Shown: piece after piece, positions 23,236 through 31,836 of the stretch | Position numbering within the stretch: position 1 is the first letter of the stretch | How the letters are laid out: each line of letters opens with the position of its first letter | DNA from: Planctomycetota bacterium | Lineage (GTDB): Bacteria > Planctomycetota > PUPC01 > JACPCR01 | Assembly: GCA_016179685.1 (NCBI GenBank) | Contig: JACPCR010000102.1 | Location: 1 to 42,366 of the forward strand | DNA length: 42,366 nt | Reading direction: 5' to 3' | The notes under the pieces: generated by a model | What the model was told of the DNA's origin: nothing | What the model saw: only the letters and a program-made list of their open reading frames with translations | Databases searched by the model: none | Program-made: the position numbers and the translations under genes

Positions 23236-24689
23236 CGCCCAGTGACCGCATCATCCTCGAGTACGGCGGCAACACGACACAGGTCGTCGAGCTCGACCCC
23301 GCACGGCGCTACATCCTGGGCCGTGACCGCGAGTGTGAGATCGTCATCCAGGAAAAGTCCATCAGCCGCCGCCACCTCAGCATCTCGTTCGATCGGGACG
23401 GGTGGCGCTTCGAAGACATCAGCCATAACAACGGCATCCAGATGCGGGGCAAGCTCCTCGGGGAGCTCCGGCCCCAGCACGGCGATTCCTTCCTCCTCGG
23501 CCGGGTCCGCTGCATCTACGCCGCTTCCGGCCGAACGATCGAGGAGAGCCCCGAACCGGCCTTCCCTGCGCCGGATGCCGTTCTCGGCGCCGCGGCGGAG
23601 GCGGGCGAGCCTCCCCCGCAAGACGCCCCCGGCCATGAGAAGCCGACCGAGGGACCTCAACCCATCGTCACCTGCCCCGTGTGCGGCACCCGGGTCCAGA
23701 TCATCGATTTCATCACCGTCGAGGACCTCTCCTGCCATACCTGCCTCGCCCGTCTCGGCCGCCTCGCCATCCGCCACCTCGAGGTCTCGGGTATCTATAG
23801 CTCGGTCAAGCTCACAACCAATGCCCAGTCAGCACCCGGCCTGACCATCGGGGAATATCGGATCGTCCGCGAGGTCGGGTCGGGAGGCATGGGCAAGGTC
23901 TTCCTGGCCATCGATCCGGCCACCCATCAGAACGTGGCCCTGAAGATGCTCTACACCCGCCGAGGCCATGCTGAGGTTCTGGCCGAAGCCTTCGAGAACG
24001 AGGCCCGGGCCCTGGCACGCCTCTTCCACAAGAACATCGTCAAAATCTACCGTTTCGGACTCCATGGGCAGAGCCTCTATATCGCCATGGAGTTCATCGA
24101 AGGCACCAATGTGCGAAATCTGATCGAGGAACGCCGCAAGCTCCCTATCGAGGATTCCCTCGAAATCCTCCGCCAGTCCCTCGTCGGGCTGGATTTCATC
24201 CACCACGCAGGCATCATCCATAATGATATCAAGCCCAGCAATATCCTCGTCGCTCGGGACCAGACCGTGAAGCTCGTCGATTTCGGCATCGTCCAGATCG
24301 GCCAGCCCCGTGAAGGACCCCGGCGTTCCTGCGTCGCCGGCACGGTCGGTTACCTCTGCCCCGAGGTGCTCCAGGGCGGCCCACCGACGCCTCAGGCCGA
24401 CCTCTATGCCCTCGGTATCACGCTCTACTACATGCTTTGCGGAGTCAAGCCCCTCCATGGCAAGTCGGCTGAGGAAACCCTGAAGCTCCACCTCGAGCAG
24501 CCTGTCCCCAATCCAAAACAGTTTCGAGAAATGACCCATGAGACCGCCTGCATCATCGCCCGGCTGCTCGCCAAGGATGCCCGCCATCGCTATCCCACCG
24601 CCGCCGCCGTGCTCGACGACCTCGACGCGATCGAGCTCGGCAAGAGCCTGGACCGGGAAACCCTGAGCCTCGGCCGGCCCTGGAAATGA
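23232..24689 (+). CDS. FHA - zinc ribbon - Ser/Thr protein kinase
   Basis: A 485-residue soluble kinase. An FHA phosphothreonine-binding domain (about 18-97) shows GRDRE (30-34), SISRRH (43-48) and SHNNG (64-68). A zinc ribbon has C148/C151 and C168/C171. The Hanks-type kinase domain (about 208-470) has the Gly-rich loop GSGGMGKV, K238, E257, catalytic loop HNDIKPSN (330-337) and DFG (350-352). The usual HRD is HND, so the arginine that contacts an activation-loop phosphate is missing, while the catalytic Asp332 is kept. No membrane helix follows, unlike many bacterial kinases. It probably phosphorylates a partner in this cluster; this is inference. Start ATG overlaps the TPR stop. Confidence 0.88.
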   Translation: MTPSDRIILEYGGNTTQVVELDPARRYILGRDRECEIVIQEKSISRRHLSISFDRDGWRFEDISHNNGIQMRGKLLGELRPQHGDSFLLGRVRCIYAASGRTIEESPEPAFPAPDAVLGAAAEAGEPPPQDAPGHEKPTEGPQPIVTCPVCGTRVQIIDFITVEDLSCHTCLARLGRLAIRHLEVSGIYSSVKLTTNAQSAPGLTIGEYRIVREVGSGGMGKVFLAIDPATHQNVALKMLYTRRGHAEVLAEAFENEARALARLFHKNIVKIYRFGLHGQSLYIAMEFIEGTNVRNLIEERRKLPIEDSLEILRQSLVGLDFIHHAGIIHNDIKPSNILVARDQTVKLVDFGIVQIGQPREGPRRSCVAGTVGYLCPEVLQGGPPTPQADLYALGITLYYMLCGVKPLHGKSAEETLKLHLEQPVPNPKQFREMTHETACIIARLLAKDARHRYPTAAAVLDDLDAIELGKSLDRETLSLGRPWK

Positions 24690-24695
24690 GTCAAG

Positions 24696-24737
24696 GAGAC
24701 GCGTTCGGATGTGCACCCGCACTTCCGAACGCGTCTC
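24696..24737. repeat. Hairpin C4 with GTGC-ACCC-GCAC core
   Basis: A 14-bp perfect outer stem (24696-24709 with 24724-24737), one T-T mismatch, then GTGC/GCAC around ACCC (24711-24722). It fills the gap between the convergent kinase and aminotransferase genes and could slow transcription from both sides, though no T-run is present. Confidence 0.8.
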
Positions 24738-26042
24738 TTAAGGACTCGAGACGCGGAGGGCCTCCGGAAAGGTGGCCAGCGTACGCTCGATGTCCTCCTC
24801 GGTGTGAGCCGCGGAAATATACCAGATGCCGCGGCCGATCAGGCGGATGCCGCGCTCCCGCATGGCCTGCACCAGCCTTCCGTAGCGCGCGCCATCGTAG
24901 GACCGGCACTGCCGGTAGTCCTGGACCGCCGAGCGATCGGTAAAGCCCACATGGAAAACGGGGCCCGGACCCTGAACCAGGATGGGCTGGTTCTGGTCGC
25001 GAGCGATTCGCCGGATGCCCTCCATGAGATGTTTTCCCATCCGGTGAAGCTGGCGATAGACCGCCCCGCGTCCGAGGCGGAGTCGCTCGATGGCCGCGAC
25101 AGACGCCGCGACGCCGAGGTTGTAGGTGTTGAACGTCCCCGCGTGCATCACCTGCCCGTTCGCAATCAGCTCCATGAGATGCCGCTTGCCCGCAATGGCG
25201 CTGATCGGGAAGCCGCCAGCCATCGCCTTGCCGAACGTCGCCAGGTCCGGCGTCACCCCGTACATCCCTTGGGCGCCCCCCAGCGAACACCGGAATCCCG
25301 TGATGATCTCGTCAAAGATGAGCGGAATGCCCGTGCGATCGCACAGGTCCCGCACGCCTTCGAGATATCCCTCCCGCGGCGCAATGCAGCCGCTGTTGCA
25401 CATGACGGGCTCCATGAGGACTGCCGCAATTTCACGCTCCCGGCGCTGCATCGTCCGCCGGAGCACGTCCAGGTTGTTCCACGGAAGAACAATGACCTCC
25501 TCGAGGACGCTCGGAGACTGGCCTCGGGTCATTCCCACCGCCTCAGGCGACTCCTCGGGGCCGGCATCGGATGCCGCAGGCGCGACGCTGATGAGCACGT
25601 TGTCAAACCACCCGTGATAATGCCCCTCAAACTTGATGTACTTGACACGGTTCGTGTGAGCTCGGGCCAGCCGCAGCACGGTCTGGATCGCCTCGCTCCC
25701 CGTCAGGCTGAAACGCGTCATGTCCGCGCAAGGCACGTGGCGCTGGAACAGCTCGGCCAGCCGAATCTCGCCCTCATGCTGACCGGCGAAGAGCTGGCCC
25801 CGGGCCAGCTCGGCCCGAACCGCCTTGAGAATCTCAGGGCAGGAGTGCCCAAGGATCATGGGGCCCTGCGAGAGCGTGTAGTCCAGGTAGCGGTTGCCGT
25901 CCGCGTCCACGATGGTCGCGCCCCGGGCTTTCTCGAAGAACATGGGAAACGGCTTATCCAGGGCGCGAAAATGGCTGCTGACGCCGCCGGCAAGCGATTT
26001 CCGGGCCCGGCCCAGCAGTTTTTCGGATCGTTTGAAGGACAT
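24738..26042 (-). CDS. Glutamate-1-semialdehyde aminomutase-like class III aminotransferase
   Basis: A 434-residue PLP-dependent class III aminotransferase. Motifs: GHSCPEI (65-71), TGSEAIQTVLRLAR (114-127), the HYHGW loop (141-145), FDEIITGFR (243-251, Asp244 contacts PLP) and the PLP lysine K272 in TFGKAMAGGFP. N-terminus and length fit the glutamate-1-semialdehyde 2,1-aminomutase (HemL) group, which forms 5-aminolevulinate for haem. The C-terminal HAGTFNTYNLG and HTEEDIERTL also fit that group loosely. No other haem-synthesis gene is nearby and divergent class III enzymes are common, so a non-HemL role cannot be excluded. It is convergent with the kinase gene. Confidence 0.75.
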   Translation of the reverse strand: MSFKRSEKLLGRARKSLAGGVSSHFRALDKPFPMFFEKARGATIVDADGNRYLDYTLSQGPMILGHSCPEILKAVRAELARGQLFAGQHEGEIRLAELFQRHVPCADMTRFSLTGSEAIQTVLRLARAHTNRVKYIKFEGHYHGWFDNVLISVAPAASDAGPEESPEAVGMTRGQSPSVLEEVIVLPWNNLDVLRRTMQRREREIAAVLMEPVMCNSGCIAPREGYLEGVRDLCDRTGIPLIFDEIITGFRCSLGGAQGMYGVTPDLATFGKAMAGGFPISAIAGKRHLMELIANGQVMHAGTFNTYNLGVAASVAAIERLRLGRGAVYRQLHRMGKHLMEGIRRIARDQNQPILVQGPGPVFHVGFTDRSAVQDYRQCRSYDGARYGRLVQAMRERGIRLIGRGIWYISAAHTEEDIERTLATFPEALRVSSP

Positions 26043-26125
26043 GATGGTCGTTCCTCGCAGTAGTGTTCCATGAAATGGGCCATATCGTATCCACGGAAAC
26101 CGGAGAAACCAGTGATGCCGCCGCG

Positions 26126-26301
26126 TAACTCCTTAGCGAAAACTTCTGCCGTCCCTACGGGACTCTTGTGGTTGATGCGCTTCCCTTCCCAGGGCTGCGT
26201 TCGCCTTCGCGGGGCTTCGGCGAACTTGTGCCCTGGCTTTTTTCGGACGTCCCTACGGGACTCACAGAAACAGGCCTCCGGCGACGATCACTCAGCAGTT
26301 A
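26126..26301 (-). repeat. MITE-like repeat element, copy 2
   Basis: Inverted relative to copy 1 (12706-12965), with the same terminal inverted repeats (TAACTCCTTAG at 26126, and TAACTGCTGAG as the complement of 26291-26301) and the same GTCCCGTAGGGAC palindromes near both ends. It is 176 bases long and lacks the 86-base insertion of copy 1. It lies about 80 bases upstream of the aminotransferase start (minus strand). Confidence 0.75.
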
Positions 26302-26405
26302 CGTCGCCGCAGCCTGCATTCGGCGGACCGTCGTGCCCTCCGGCTGCAAAGCCCGCGATTTCGGCGCCTGGCCCTGCTGGTGGGAGGGATCCTGCGGAAG
26401 CGTCT

Positions 26406-26434
26406 CCAGCAGGGGTCCCGTTGGGACCCGCTGG
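26406..26434. other. Hairpin containing a GTCCCGTTGGGAC palindrome
   Basis: GGGTCCC (26413-26419) pairs with GGGACCC (26423-26429), and the flanks CCAG and CTGG extend the stem. The core matches the palindrome inside MITE-like copy 1, suggesting a decayed related element. Confidence 0.55.
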
Positions 26435-26445
26435 CATTCTCCCGA

Positions 26446-26580
26446 AGTGCTCACACGCTTCGCTACGAGGAAGGCGGGATGCGCGGCGTCATTCCGAGGC
26501 GCTCACGCGCGTAGCCGACGCCGTCGAGCGATTTCACAATCCGGGGTAGCAGAAGAAACGCTCACGCGCTCCGGCTACGG
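26446..26580. repeat. Three degenerate short repeats
   Basis: Units at 26446-26467, 26497-26518 and 26557-26580 share GCTCACRCG followed by GCTAC or GTAGC, spaced by about 50-60 bases. They fill the rest of the 532-base gene-free stretch 26043-26574 and just touch the 3' end of the next minus-strand gene. No gene is visible there. Confidence 0.45.
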
Positions 26581-29500
26581 CTTTTGCTGCTTATGTTCAA
26601 GCACCCCGATCAGGCGGCGGGCCTCGCGGGCCTGGAGGGTTCGTGGGGCGAGAGTCTCGAATTTCCTGAGGAGGGGAAGGGCCTGAAAGTATTCCTGCTC
26701 GCGGTAGAAGAGGATGGCGAGGTCATAGATGGCCTCGGGATATTCCGGCTTGAGGGACAGGGCGGCCTGGTATTCTTCGATGGCCTCCTCGATGCGGTTC
26801 ATCTCGCGGAGAGCGGTAGCCAGGTTGTAGTGGACCACCTCGTGGTGCGCGGAGCGTATGAGAATCTCGCGGTAGCAGGTCTCGGCCTCGGGCCACCGGC
26901 CGAGCTGGCCGAGGGAGAAGCCGAGATTGATGCCGGCCTCGACAAGAGTCGGGCTGGCGCGCCAGAGCGCCCGGAATCGTTCGGCGGCCTCCTCGTGGCG
27001 GCCAAGGCGACTAAGGGCGAGGGCGACGGCGAACCTCGGCTCGTCCTGGCCGGGCGCGGCCTGTTCGGCCTTACGGTATTCAAAGAGGGCGCGTGCATAA
27101 TCGCCGCGGTTAAAAGCGGCCTCGCCAAGGGCGGCAGATTCCTGCCATCCCGATGAAGCGTCGGGGGTGGCTTCGGTCGGGCCGACGGCCTGCCGCGCCC
27201 GTCCCGGCCCGGCCGAGCCAGGCCGCTCGCCGCGGCATCGCTGCAGCAGGGCGGCGAGGCGGATATCGCCCGGGGACCCATCCGTACCCCGCTCGAAGGT
27301 CTTCCGGGCCGCTGAGAGGTCCGATTCGGAGGGGGCCTGAGAGAGGCCCTCGAGGAGGAACTTCAAGCCTCCGGTGTAGTCGAGAAGCCTCGCGGACAGG
27401 CTGTAGTCCCTGGTCTCGATGGGAATGGGCTGGGGATCGACGGCTGCTGCGAGCCGCGCCAGGTTGGACTGGCGCCAATCCTCGCGAATCCGGCCGCTTT
27501 CGAAGCGGGCGAGGTCGCGCCGCCGTGTCCAGGGGTCGGAGGGAGGCCCCTGCTCCTCGCGCCGGAGGCGTTTCCAGCGTGCGGCGTCGCAGACGCGGCT
27601 GCCGAGCAAGGCTTCGGGGAGATGGAGGTGAAGCGTTTGGAGGGTGTTCTGTACCTCCCACTGGGCGAGGTGTTCTTCGAAGACATCGAGGCGAACGTCG
27701 ATGGGGGCGGGCCCGCCGAGCAGAACGACCTCGTGGGGCTCGAAGGCCCATATCTGTCCGTCGGGAAATTCTCGGGCAAAGGCGTCGAGAGAATCTGCGA
27801 AGACGTCCGGCGGGAGAGTTGCCGGCAGGGCGAAGGCGAGAAGCCCGGCGGCGGTGAGGCATTCCCGGGCCAGGTGGAGGAGGTCGCCGGACATCATCAG
27901 GGCCTTGGCGGCGGGTCCCGGCTGCCACTCGAGGTGGGCCAGGATGATGGGCCACTTCTCGCCACCGGCCAAGAGAAAGGGGACCAGCTCGCCGGCCTCG
28001 AGCACGAGTCTTTCAACCGGGTCGTTTCGGGCCTTCGAGCGGGAGCGGAGCGCCCGATCGAAGGCCCGCAGCATGGCCGGCTCGAAGGCGGGCGACGGAA
28101 CGCGGGCGCGGATTCGGGTAACGGAGGGGTAGGCGGACAGAATCTCGGCGGCGGTGTGCGGGTCGAATCCGAGCATCAGGACGGTGCGAGGCTCGGACGA
28201 GAGGGAGAGGGCAAGGTGATCGAAGACGGGGTGAGGGTCGGCCCTGTCCAGGCGGACGGCGGGATAACCTTTATGGCAGGCGATGCGGACGGGGTCTTGC
28301 GCGTCGCCGAGGGCGTGGTAGGGTCCCGAGGGTGTTTCACGATATTCGCGGGTTTGGAGTCCGGGGTGAGAGACGTGGGGCGGCAGGGGCGGAGGCTCCA
28401 GGAAGACGTAGAGGAGGAGGACGGCGGGCGGCAGCGCCCAGGCTGGGCGGCGTGCGAGCTGGGTGGCGGCGAGGGCAGCGAGGGCGGCAGCGGCGAGCGC
28501 GATGCCGCCCTGGAGGCCGGCGAGAGAAACGAGGAGGGTGTAGAGGGCGAGGCCGGAGGCGCATCCGAGGGACGCGGCAGCGAGGATGCCGCTGCCGGCG
28601 GCGGCGTGCGGGTGGCCGCGCTCCCGGGCCAGGCCTGCCAGGCTCGGGAGGAGCGGGCCAAAGGCGACCGCGGGCAGGAGCAGAGGGAGGACGGCCGCGC
28701 CGGCGTCATGGAGAGCCTGCCGGAAGGAAGTCGGCTCGAGGGCGGCGAGGCGGCTGGTGAAACCCGCTCCGGACAAGGCGTGGGAGAAGGCGAGTGAGGA
28801 CGCGGTGAGGCCGAAAGCGGCGGCGGCGAGGCCGAGGCCGAGGGCGTGCTGGAGGGACCGTGAGCGTTTCAGGAGGGGCGAGGCGGCCAGGCTGCCAAGG
28901 CCGAGGCAGCCGAGGAGTGCGGCATGAATGCCGGCGAGACCGCGTCCGTCCGCCTCGAGGGCGTAGGCGACGAGCCGGCCCGCCAGGAAAAGCGCCGGCG
29001 CGGCGACGGCAGCGACCAGTGCGGCGAGAAAGAACGTCCGATCGCTCGGCGGAGCGGGGGCGGGGCTCGATGGCGCGGCCTCGAGGATTTGTGGGTGTCG
29101 TTCGTGCAGCCAGGAGGCCGCGGCGGCGAGGGCGGCGGCGATACCCTGCAGGAAAGCGGCCACGGCGTTGCCCGTCCAGGACCGGGCTTCGAGCTCGAAG
29201 AGCTGGCCCGCTGGGAATCCGACGGCGAGCCCGAAAAAGACGGGAGTAAGGGCGAGGGCGAGTGCTGTGGGGATGCCCCCGCGGCGGTGGAGCACGGGTA
29301 CGGCCGCGGCGAGAGAGGCTCCGAAGACGGCCCCGGCAGGTAAGGTGATGAGGTAGCCGGTGAAAAAGGCGAGGAAGGAGCGGATGCCGCTGGCTTGAGG
29401 TGTGCTCAGCCAGAGCCCAGTCCAGTTGGAGTCCAGCTTGTGGAGGAGCGCGTGTACGGCGAGGGAAAGCAGAGCGGCGAGCATCTGAAGGGCGGCAAGG

Positions 29501-29736
29501 ACGCCGAGGGGCCTGGCGCTTTTCTCCGAGGGCTCGGCGGCGAACCAGAGGCCGCCGGAGGCGGCGAGGAAGAAAGCGGCGAGAGCGGAAGCTGCGGCAG
29601 GATCGCCAGGCCCCAGGACGTTCACGAGGTGGCCGGACAAGACCTGCAGATGAATGCCTGCGCCCGCTCCCGCGAGGAAGAGTAGGGCGAGGAGGAAGTG
29701 AGCAGGGTCAGAAGGAATGTTCGGCGGGGTTCTCAT
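26575..29736 (-). CDS. Multi-pass membrane protein with degenerate methyltransferase-like domain and TPR tail
   Basis: About 1053 residues from ATG 29736 (the frame stays open to 30036, but that part has no membrane character and crosses hairpin-rich DNA). The first 430 or so residues are hydrophobic with many helices (for example FLLALLFLAGAGAGIHLQV near the start). The middle (about 460-720) resembles the spermidine-synthase-like domain of fused membrane proteins: TVLMLGFDPHTAAEIL sits where the glycine-rich SAM motif should be, but lacks the G.G.G pattern, so catalysis is doubtful. The last 200 residues are TPR repeats (ALGEAAFNRGDYARALFEY, EMNRIEEAIEEYQAALSLK). Downstream of dnaK on the same strand. 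The function is unknown. Confidence 0.75.
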   Translation of the reverse strand: MRTPPNIPSDPAHFLLALLFLAGAGAGIHLQVLSGHLVNVLGPGDPAAASALAAFFLAASGGLWFAAEPSEKSARPLGVLAALQMLAALLSLAVHALLHKLDSNWTGLWLSTPQASGIRSFLAFFTGYLITLPAGAVFGASLAAAVPVLHRRGGIPTALALALTPVFFGLAVGFPAGQLFELEARSWTGNAVAAFLQGIAAALAAAASWLHERHPQILEAAPSSPAPAPPSDRTFFLAALVAAVAAPALFLAGRLVAYALEADGRGLAGIHAALLGCLGLGSLAASPLLKRSRSLQHALGLGLAAAAFGLTASSLAFSHALSGAGFTSRLAALEPTSFRQALHDAGAAVLPLLLPAVAFGPLLPSLAGLARERGHPHAAAGSGILAAASLGCASGLALYTLLVSLAGLQGGIALAAAALAALAATQLARRPAWALPPAVLLLYVFLEPPPLPPHVSHPGLQTREYRETPSGPYHALGDAQDPVRIACHKGYPAVRLDRADPHPVFDHLALSLSSEPRTVLMLGFDPHTAAEILSAYPSVTRIRARVPSPAFEPAMLRAFDRALRSRSKARNDPVERLVLEAGELVPFLLAGGEKWPIILAHLEWQPGPAAKALMMSGDLLHLARECLTAAGLLAFALPATLPPDVFADSLDAFAREFPDGQIWAFEPHEVVLLGGPAPIDVRLDVFEEHLAQWEVQNTLQTLHLHLPEALLGSRVCDAARWKRLRREEQGPPSDPWTRRRDLARFESGRIREDWRQSNLARLAAAVDPQPIPIETRDYSLSARLLDYTGGLKFLLEGLSQAPSESDLSAARKTFERGTDGSPGDIRLAALLQRCRGERPGSAGPGRARQAVGPTEATPDASSGWQESAALGEAAFNRGDYARALFEYRKAEQAAPGQDEPRFAVALALSRLGRHEEAAERFRALWRASPTLVEAGINLGFSLGQLGRWPEAETCYREILIRSAHHEVVHYNLATALREMNRIEEAIEEYQAALSLKPEYPEAIYDLAILFYREQEYFQALPLLRKFETLAPRTLQAREARRLIGVLEHKQQKP

Positions 29737-29793
29737 AACGCGGGCGACGCACGCAGGATATCCGGAAATCCGCGAGCCCGGAGGGCGCGGCGG

Positions 29794-29858
29794 GAAATGG
29801 CAGAGGCCGAAGGCCGAGGCCATTTCTTCTTCTGAAATCCGCCGGCCGGCGGATTTCA
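29794..29858. repeat. Hairpin and shared palindrome D
   Basis: Two adjacent structures: an imperfect 15-bp hairpin (29794-29808 with 29812-29826, loop GAA) and a perfect 26-base palindrome (29833-29858) whose core also forms hairpin H2 at 18112-18145. The remaining part of the 310-base gap 29737-30046 shows no gene except the hairpin at 29971-30003. Confidence 0.65.
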
Positions 29859-29970
29859 ATAAAGACTGACGAGTGGAAGTGGGCGTTGCGAGCGTGTTCC
29901 TGAAGTCTCTCCTGCAGCCGTTGGCCGCAACCCGCTGGGGAGCGGAGCGGGTGCCCGCTTGCGGGCGCGC

Positions 29971-30003
29971 CTCCGGAGGGAAGCGGGACGCTTCCCTCCG
30001 GAG
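29971..30003 (-). other. Strong hairpin downstream of the dnaK paralogue
   Basis: A perfect 14-bp stem (29971-29984 with 29990-30003) and loop GGGAC, 44 bases beyond the dnaK stop in its direction of transcription. No T-run is present, so it may be an RNA-stabilising 3' hairpin rather than an intrinsic terminator. Confidence 0.6.
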
Positions 30004-30046
30004 CGGAGAGCACACGCGCGACGTGCAAACTTTCACAAATCAAACT

Positions 30047-31828
30047 TCAACCTCCGATCTGTTCGCGCAGGCTGCGCAGCTCCTCGGTGGCCTCACGGAT
30101 TTCGAGGAGGTCGCCGCTGGCGAGGGCGGCCTCGATGCGGCCCACGCCGCGCAGGAGGGACTCCCGATAGGCGGGGCTGAGCGAATTCTCGGACGCGCCG
30201 AGCACCTTGCGGGCGTCGAAGGCGACGCGTTCCGCCTCGTTGCGCGCTTCGAGGCGCGCCTTGCGGGTTCGAGCCTCCCGAGCGAAGCGGTCGGCCTCAT
30301 CTTCCATCCGGGTGAGCTCCTCCTCGGAGAGGCCGCTGGCGTACTCGATGCGGATGGCCTGTTCCTTGCCGGTGGAGAGGTCTTTGGCCGAGACGTTGAG
30401 GATCCCGTTGGCATCGAGGTCGAAGGTGACCTCGACTTGCGGCACGCCCCGAGGTGCTGGCCGAATGCCGGTGAGTTGGAAATGGCCGATGAGCTTGTTA
30501 TCGGAGGCGAGGGGCCTTTCACCCTGGAGGACGCGAATCTCGACGCGGTCCTGTCCGTCGCGGGCCGTGGTGAAGATTTCGCTCTTCTGGGCCGGGATGG
30601 TGGTATTGCGCTCGATGAGGCAGGTGCAGAGGCCGCCTTCGGTCTCGACGCCGAGGGAGTGGGGAATGACGTCGACGAGGACGAGACGGTCGACCTCACC
30701 GGCGAGGACGCCGCCCTGGATGGCGGCACCGATGGCGACGACCTCGTCCGGGTTGACGCCGCGATGGATGGGTACCCCGAAAATCCGGTTGACGAGACGC
30801 TGGACGGCGGGCATGCGGGTCTGTCCACCGACAAGGATGACTTCATCGATATCCTTGGGGGCGAGGCCTGCGGCGGCGAGAGCTTCCTCGCACGGCAGCC
30901 GGGTCCTTTCGATGAGGTCGTCCACGAGCTGTTCGAGGCGGGCCTGGGAAAGGCTCATATTGAGGTGAACAGGCCCGTCGCGGGCGACGGTGATGAAGGG
31001 AATGGTGATGAGGGCGCTCTGGGAGAAGGAGAGGTCGCACTTGGCCTTCTCTGCGGCCTCCTTGAGCCGTTGGACCGCCATGCGGTCCTCGCGCAGGTCG
31101 ATGCCCTGGAGGCGGTGGAACTCGCCGATGAGCCACTGGATGACGCGCTCATCGAAGTCATCTCCGCCGAGGTGTGAATCGCCGCTGGTGGCGAGGACTT
31201 CGAAGACGCCCTCGCCGATCTGGAGGAGAGAGACGTCGAAGGTGCCGCCGCCGAGGTCGTAGACGGCGATGCGGGCGTCGCGGCGTCTGCCGAGGCCGTA
31301 GGCGAGGGCGGCGGCGGTCGGCTCGTTGAGAATGCGAAGGACCTGCAGGCCCGCGATGCGGCCGGCGTCTTTGGTGGCCTGGCGTTGGGCATCGTTGAAG
31401 TAGGCGGGCACCGTGATGACGGCCCGAGCCACGTCGCAGCCGAGGGCATCCTCCGCCGTCTGCTTCATCTTCTGGAGAATCATGGCCGAGATTTCCTGCG
31501 GGGCGACTTCGCGTCCGTCCAGCTCGACGATGGCTCGGCCGAGGAGGTCGGCCCGGACCGCGAAGGGGACGAGCTCGGCCTCGCGGCGCACTTCGTCGTA
31601 CTTGCGGCCCATGAATCTCTTGATGGACGTGACCGTGTTGCGGGGATTCGTCAAGGCCTGCCGCTTGGCCACCTCTCCAACGTAGCGGTCGCCGTCGGAC
31701 CCGAAGGCGACAACGGAAGGAGTGGTCCGCCCACCTTCACTGTTGCGGAGGACCACCGGCTCGCCGTTCTCGATGACAGCGACGCAGGAGTTGGTCGTGC
31801 CGAGGTCGATGCCGATGACTCGTTCCAT
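30047..31828 (-). CDS. dnaK: DnaK/Hsp70 chaperone paralogue
   Basis: A 593-residue Hsp70. The nucleotide-binding domain has GIDLGTTNSCVAV at the start, VYDLGGGTFDVSLL in the middle and VILVGGQTRMPAVQ later; the substrate-binding beta domain ends in NGILNVSAKDLSTGKEQ. The helical lid is shorter than in housekeeping DnaK (usually about 610-640 residues) and the acidic EEVD-like tail is absent (the protein ends LRSLREQIGG). No grpE or dnaJ lies nearby. The gene follows a small TPR gene by 8 bases with a GGAG site overlapping that gene's stop. It is probably a specialised paralogue working with the TPR protein; that is inference. Confidence 0.88.
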   Translation of the reverse strand: MERVIGIDLGTTNSCVAVIENGEPVVLRNSEGGRTTPSVVAFGSDGDRYVGEVAKRQALTNPRNTVTSIKRFMGRKYDEVRREAELVPFAVRADLLGRAIVELDGREVAPQEISAMILQKMKQTAEDALGCDVARAVITVPAYFNDAQRQATKDAGRIAGLQVLRILNEPTAAALAYGLGRRRDARIAVYDLGGGTFDVSLLQIGEGVFEVLATSGDSHLGGDDFDERVIQWLIGEFHRLQGIDLREDRMAVQRLKEAAEKAKCDLSFSQSALITIPFITVARDGPVHLNMSLSQARLEQLVDDLIERTRLPCEEALAAAGLAPKDIDEVILVGGQTRMPAVQRLVNRIFGVPIHRGVNPDEVVAIGAAIQGGVLAGEVDRLVLVDVIPHSLGVETEGGLCTCLIERNTTIPAQKSEIFTTARDGQDRVEIRVLQGERPLASDNKLIGHFQLTGIRPAPRGVPQVEVTFDLDANGILNVSAKDLSTGKEQAIRIEYASGLSEEELTRMEDEADRFAREARTRKARLEARNEAERVAFDARKVLGASENSLSPAYRESLLRGVGRIEAALASGDLLEIREATEELRSLREQIGG

Positions 31829-31836
31829 GGCCAGCC

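Noticed and set aside
26446..26580. CRISPR array
   Set aside because: Three repeats at 50-60 base spacing are degenerate, short and not identical, and no cas gene is in the window.
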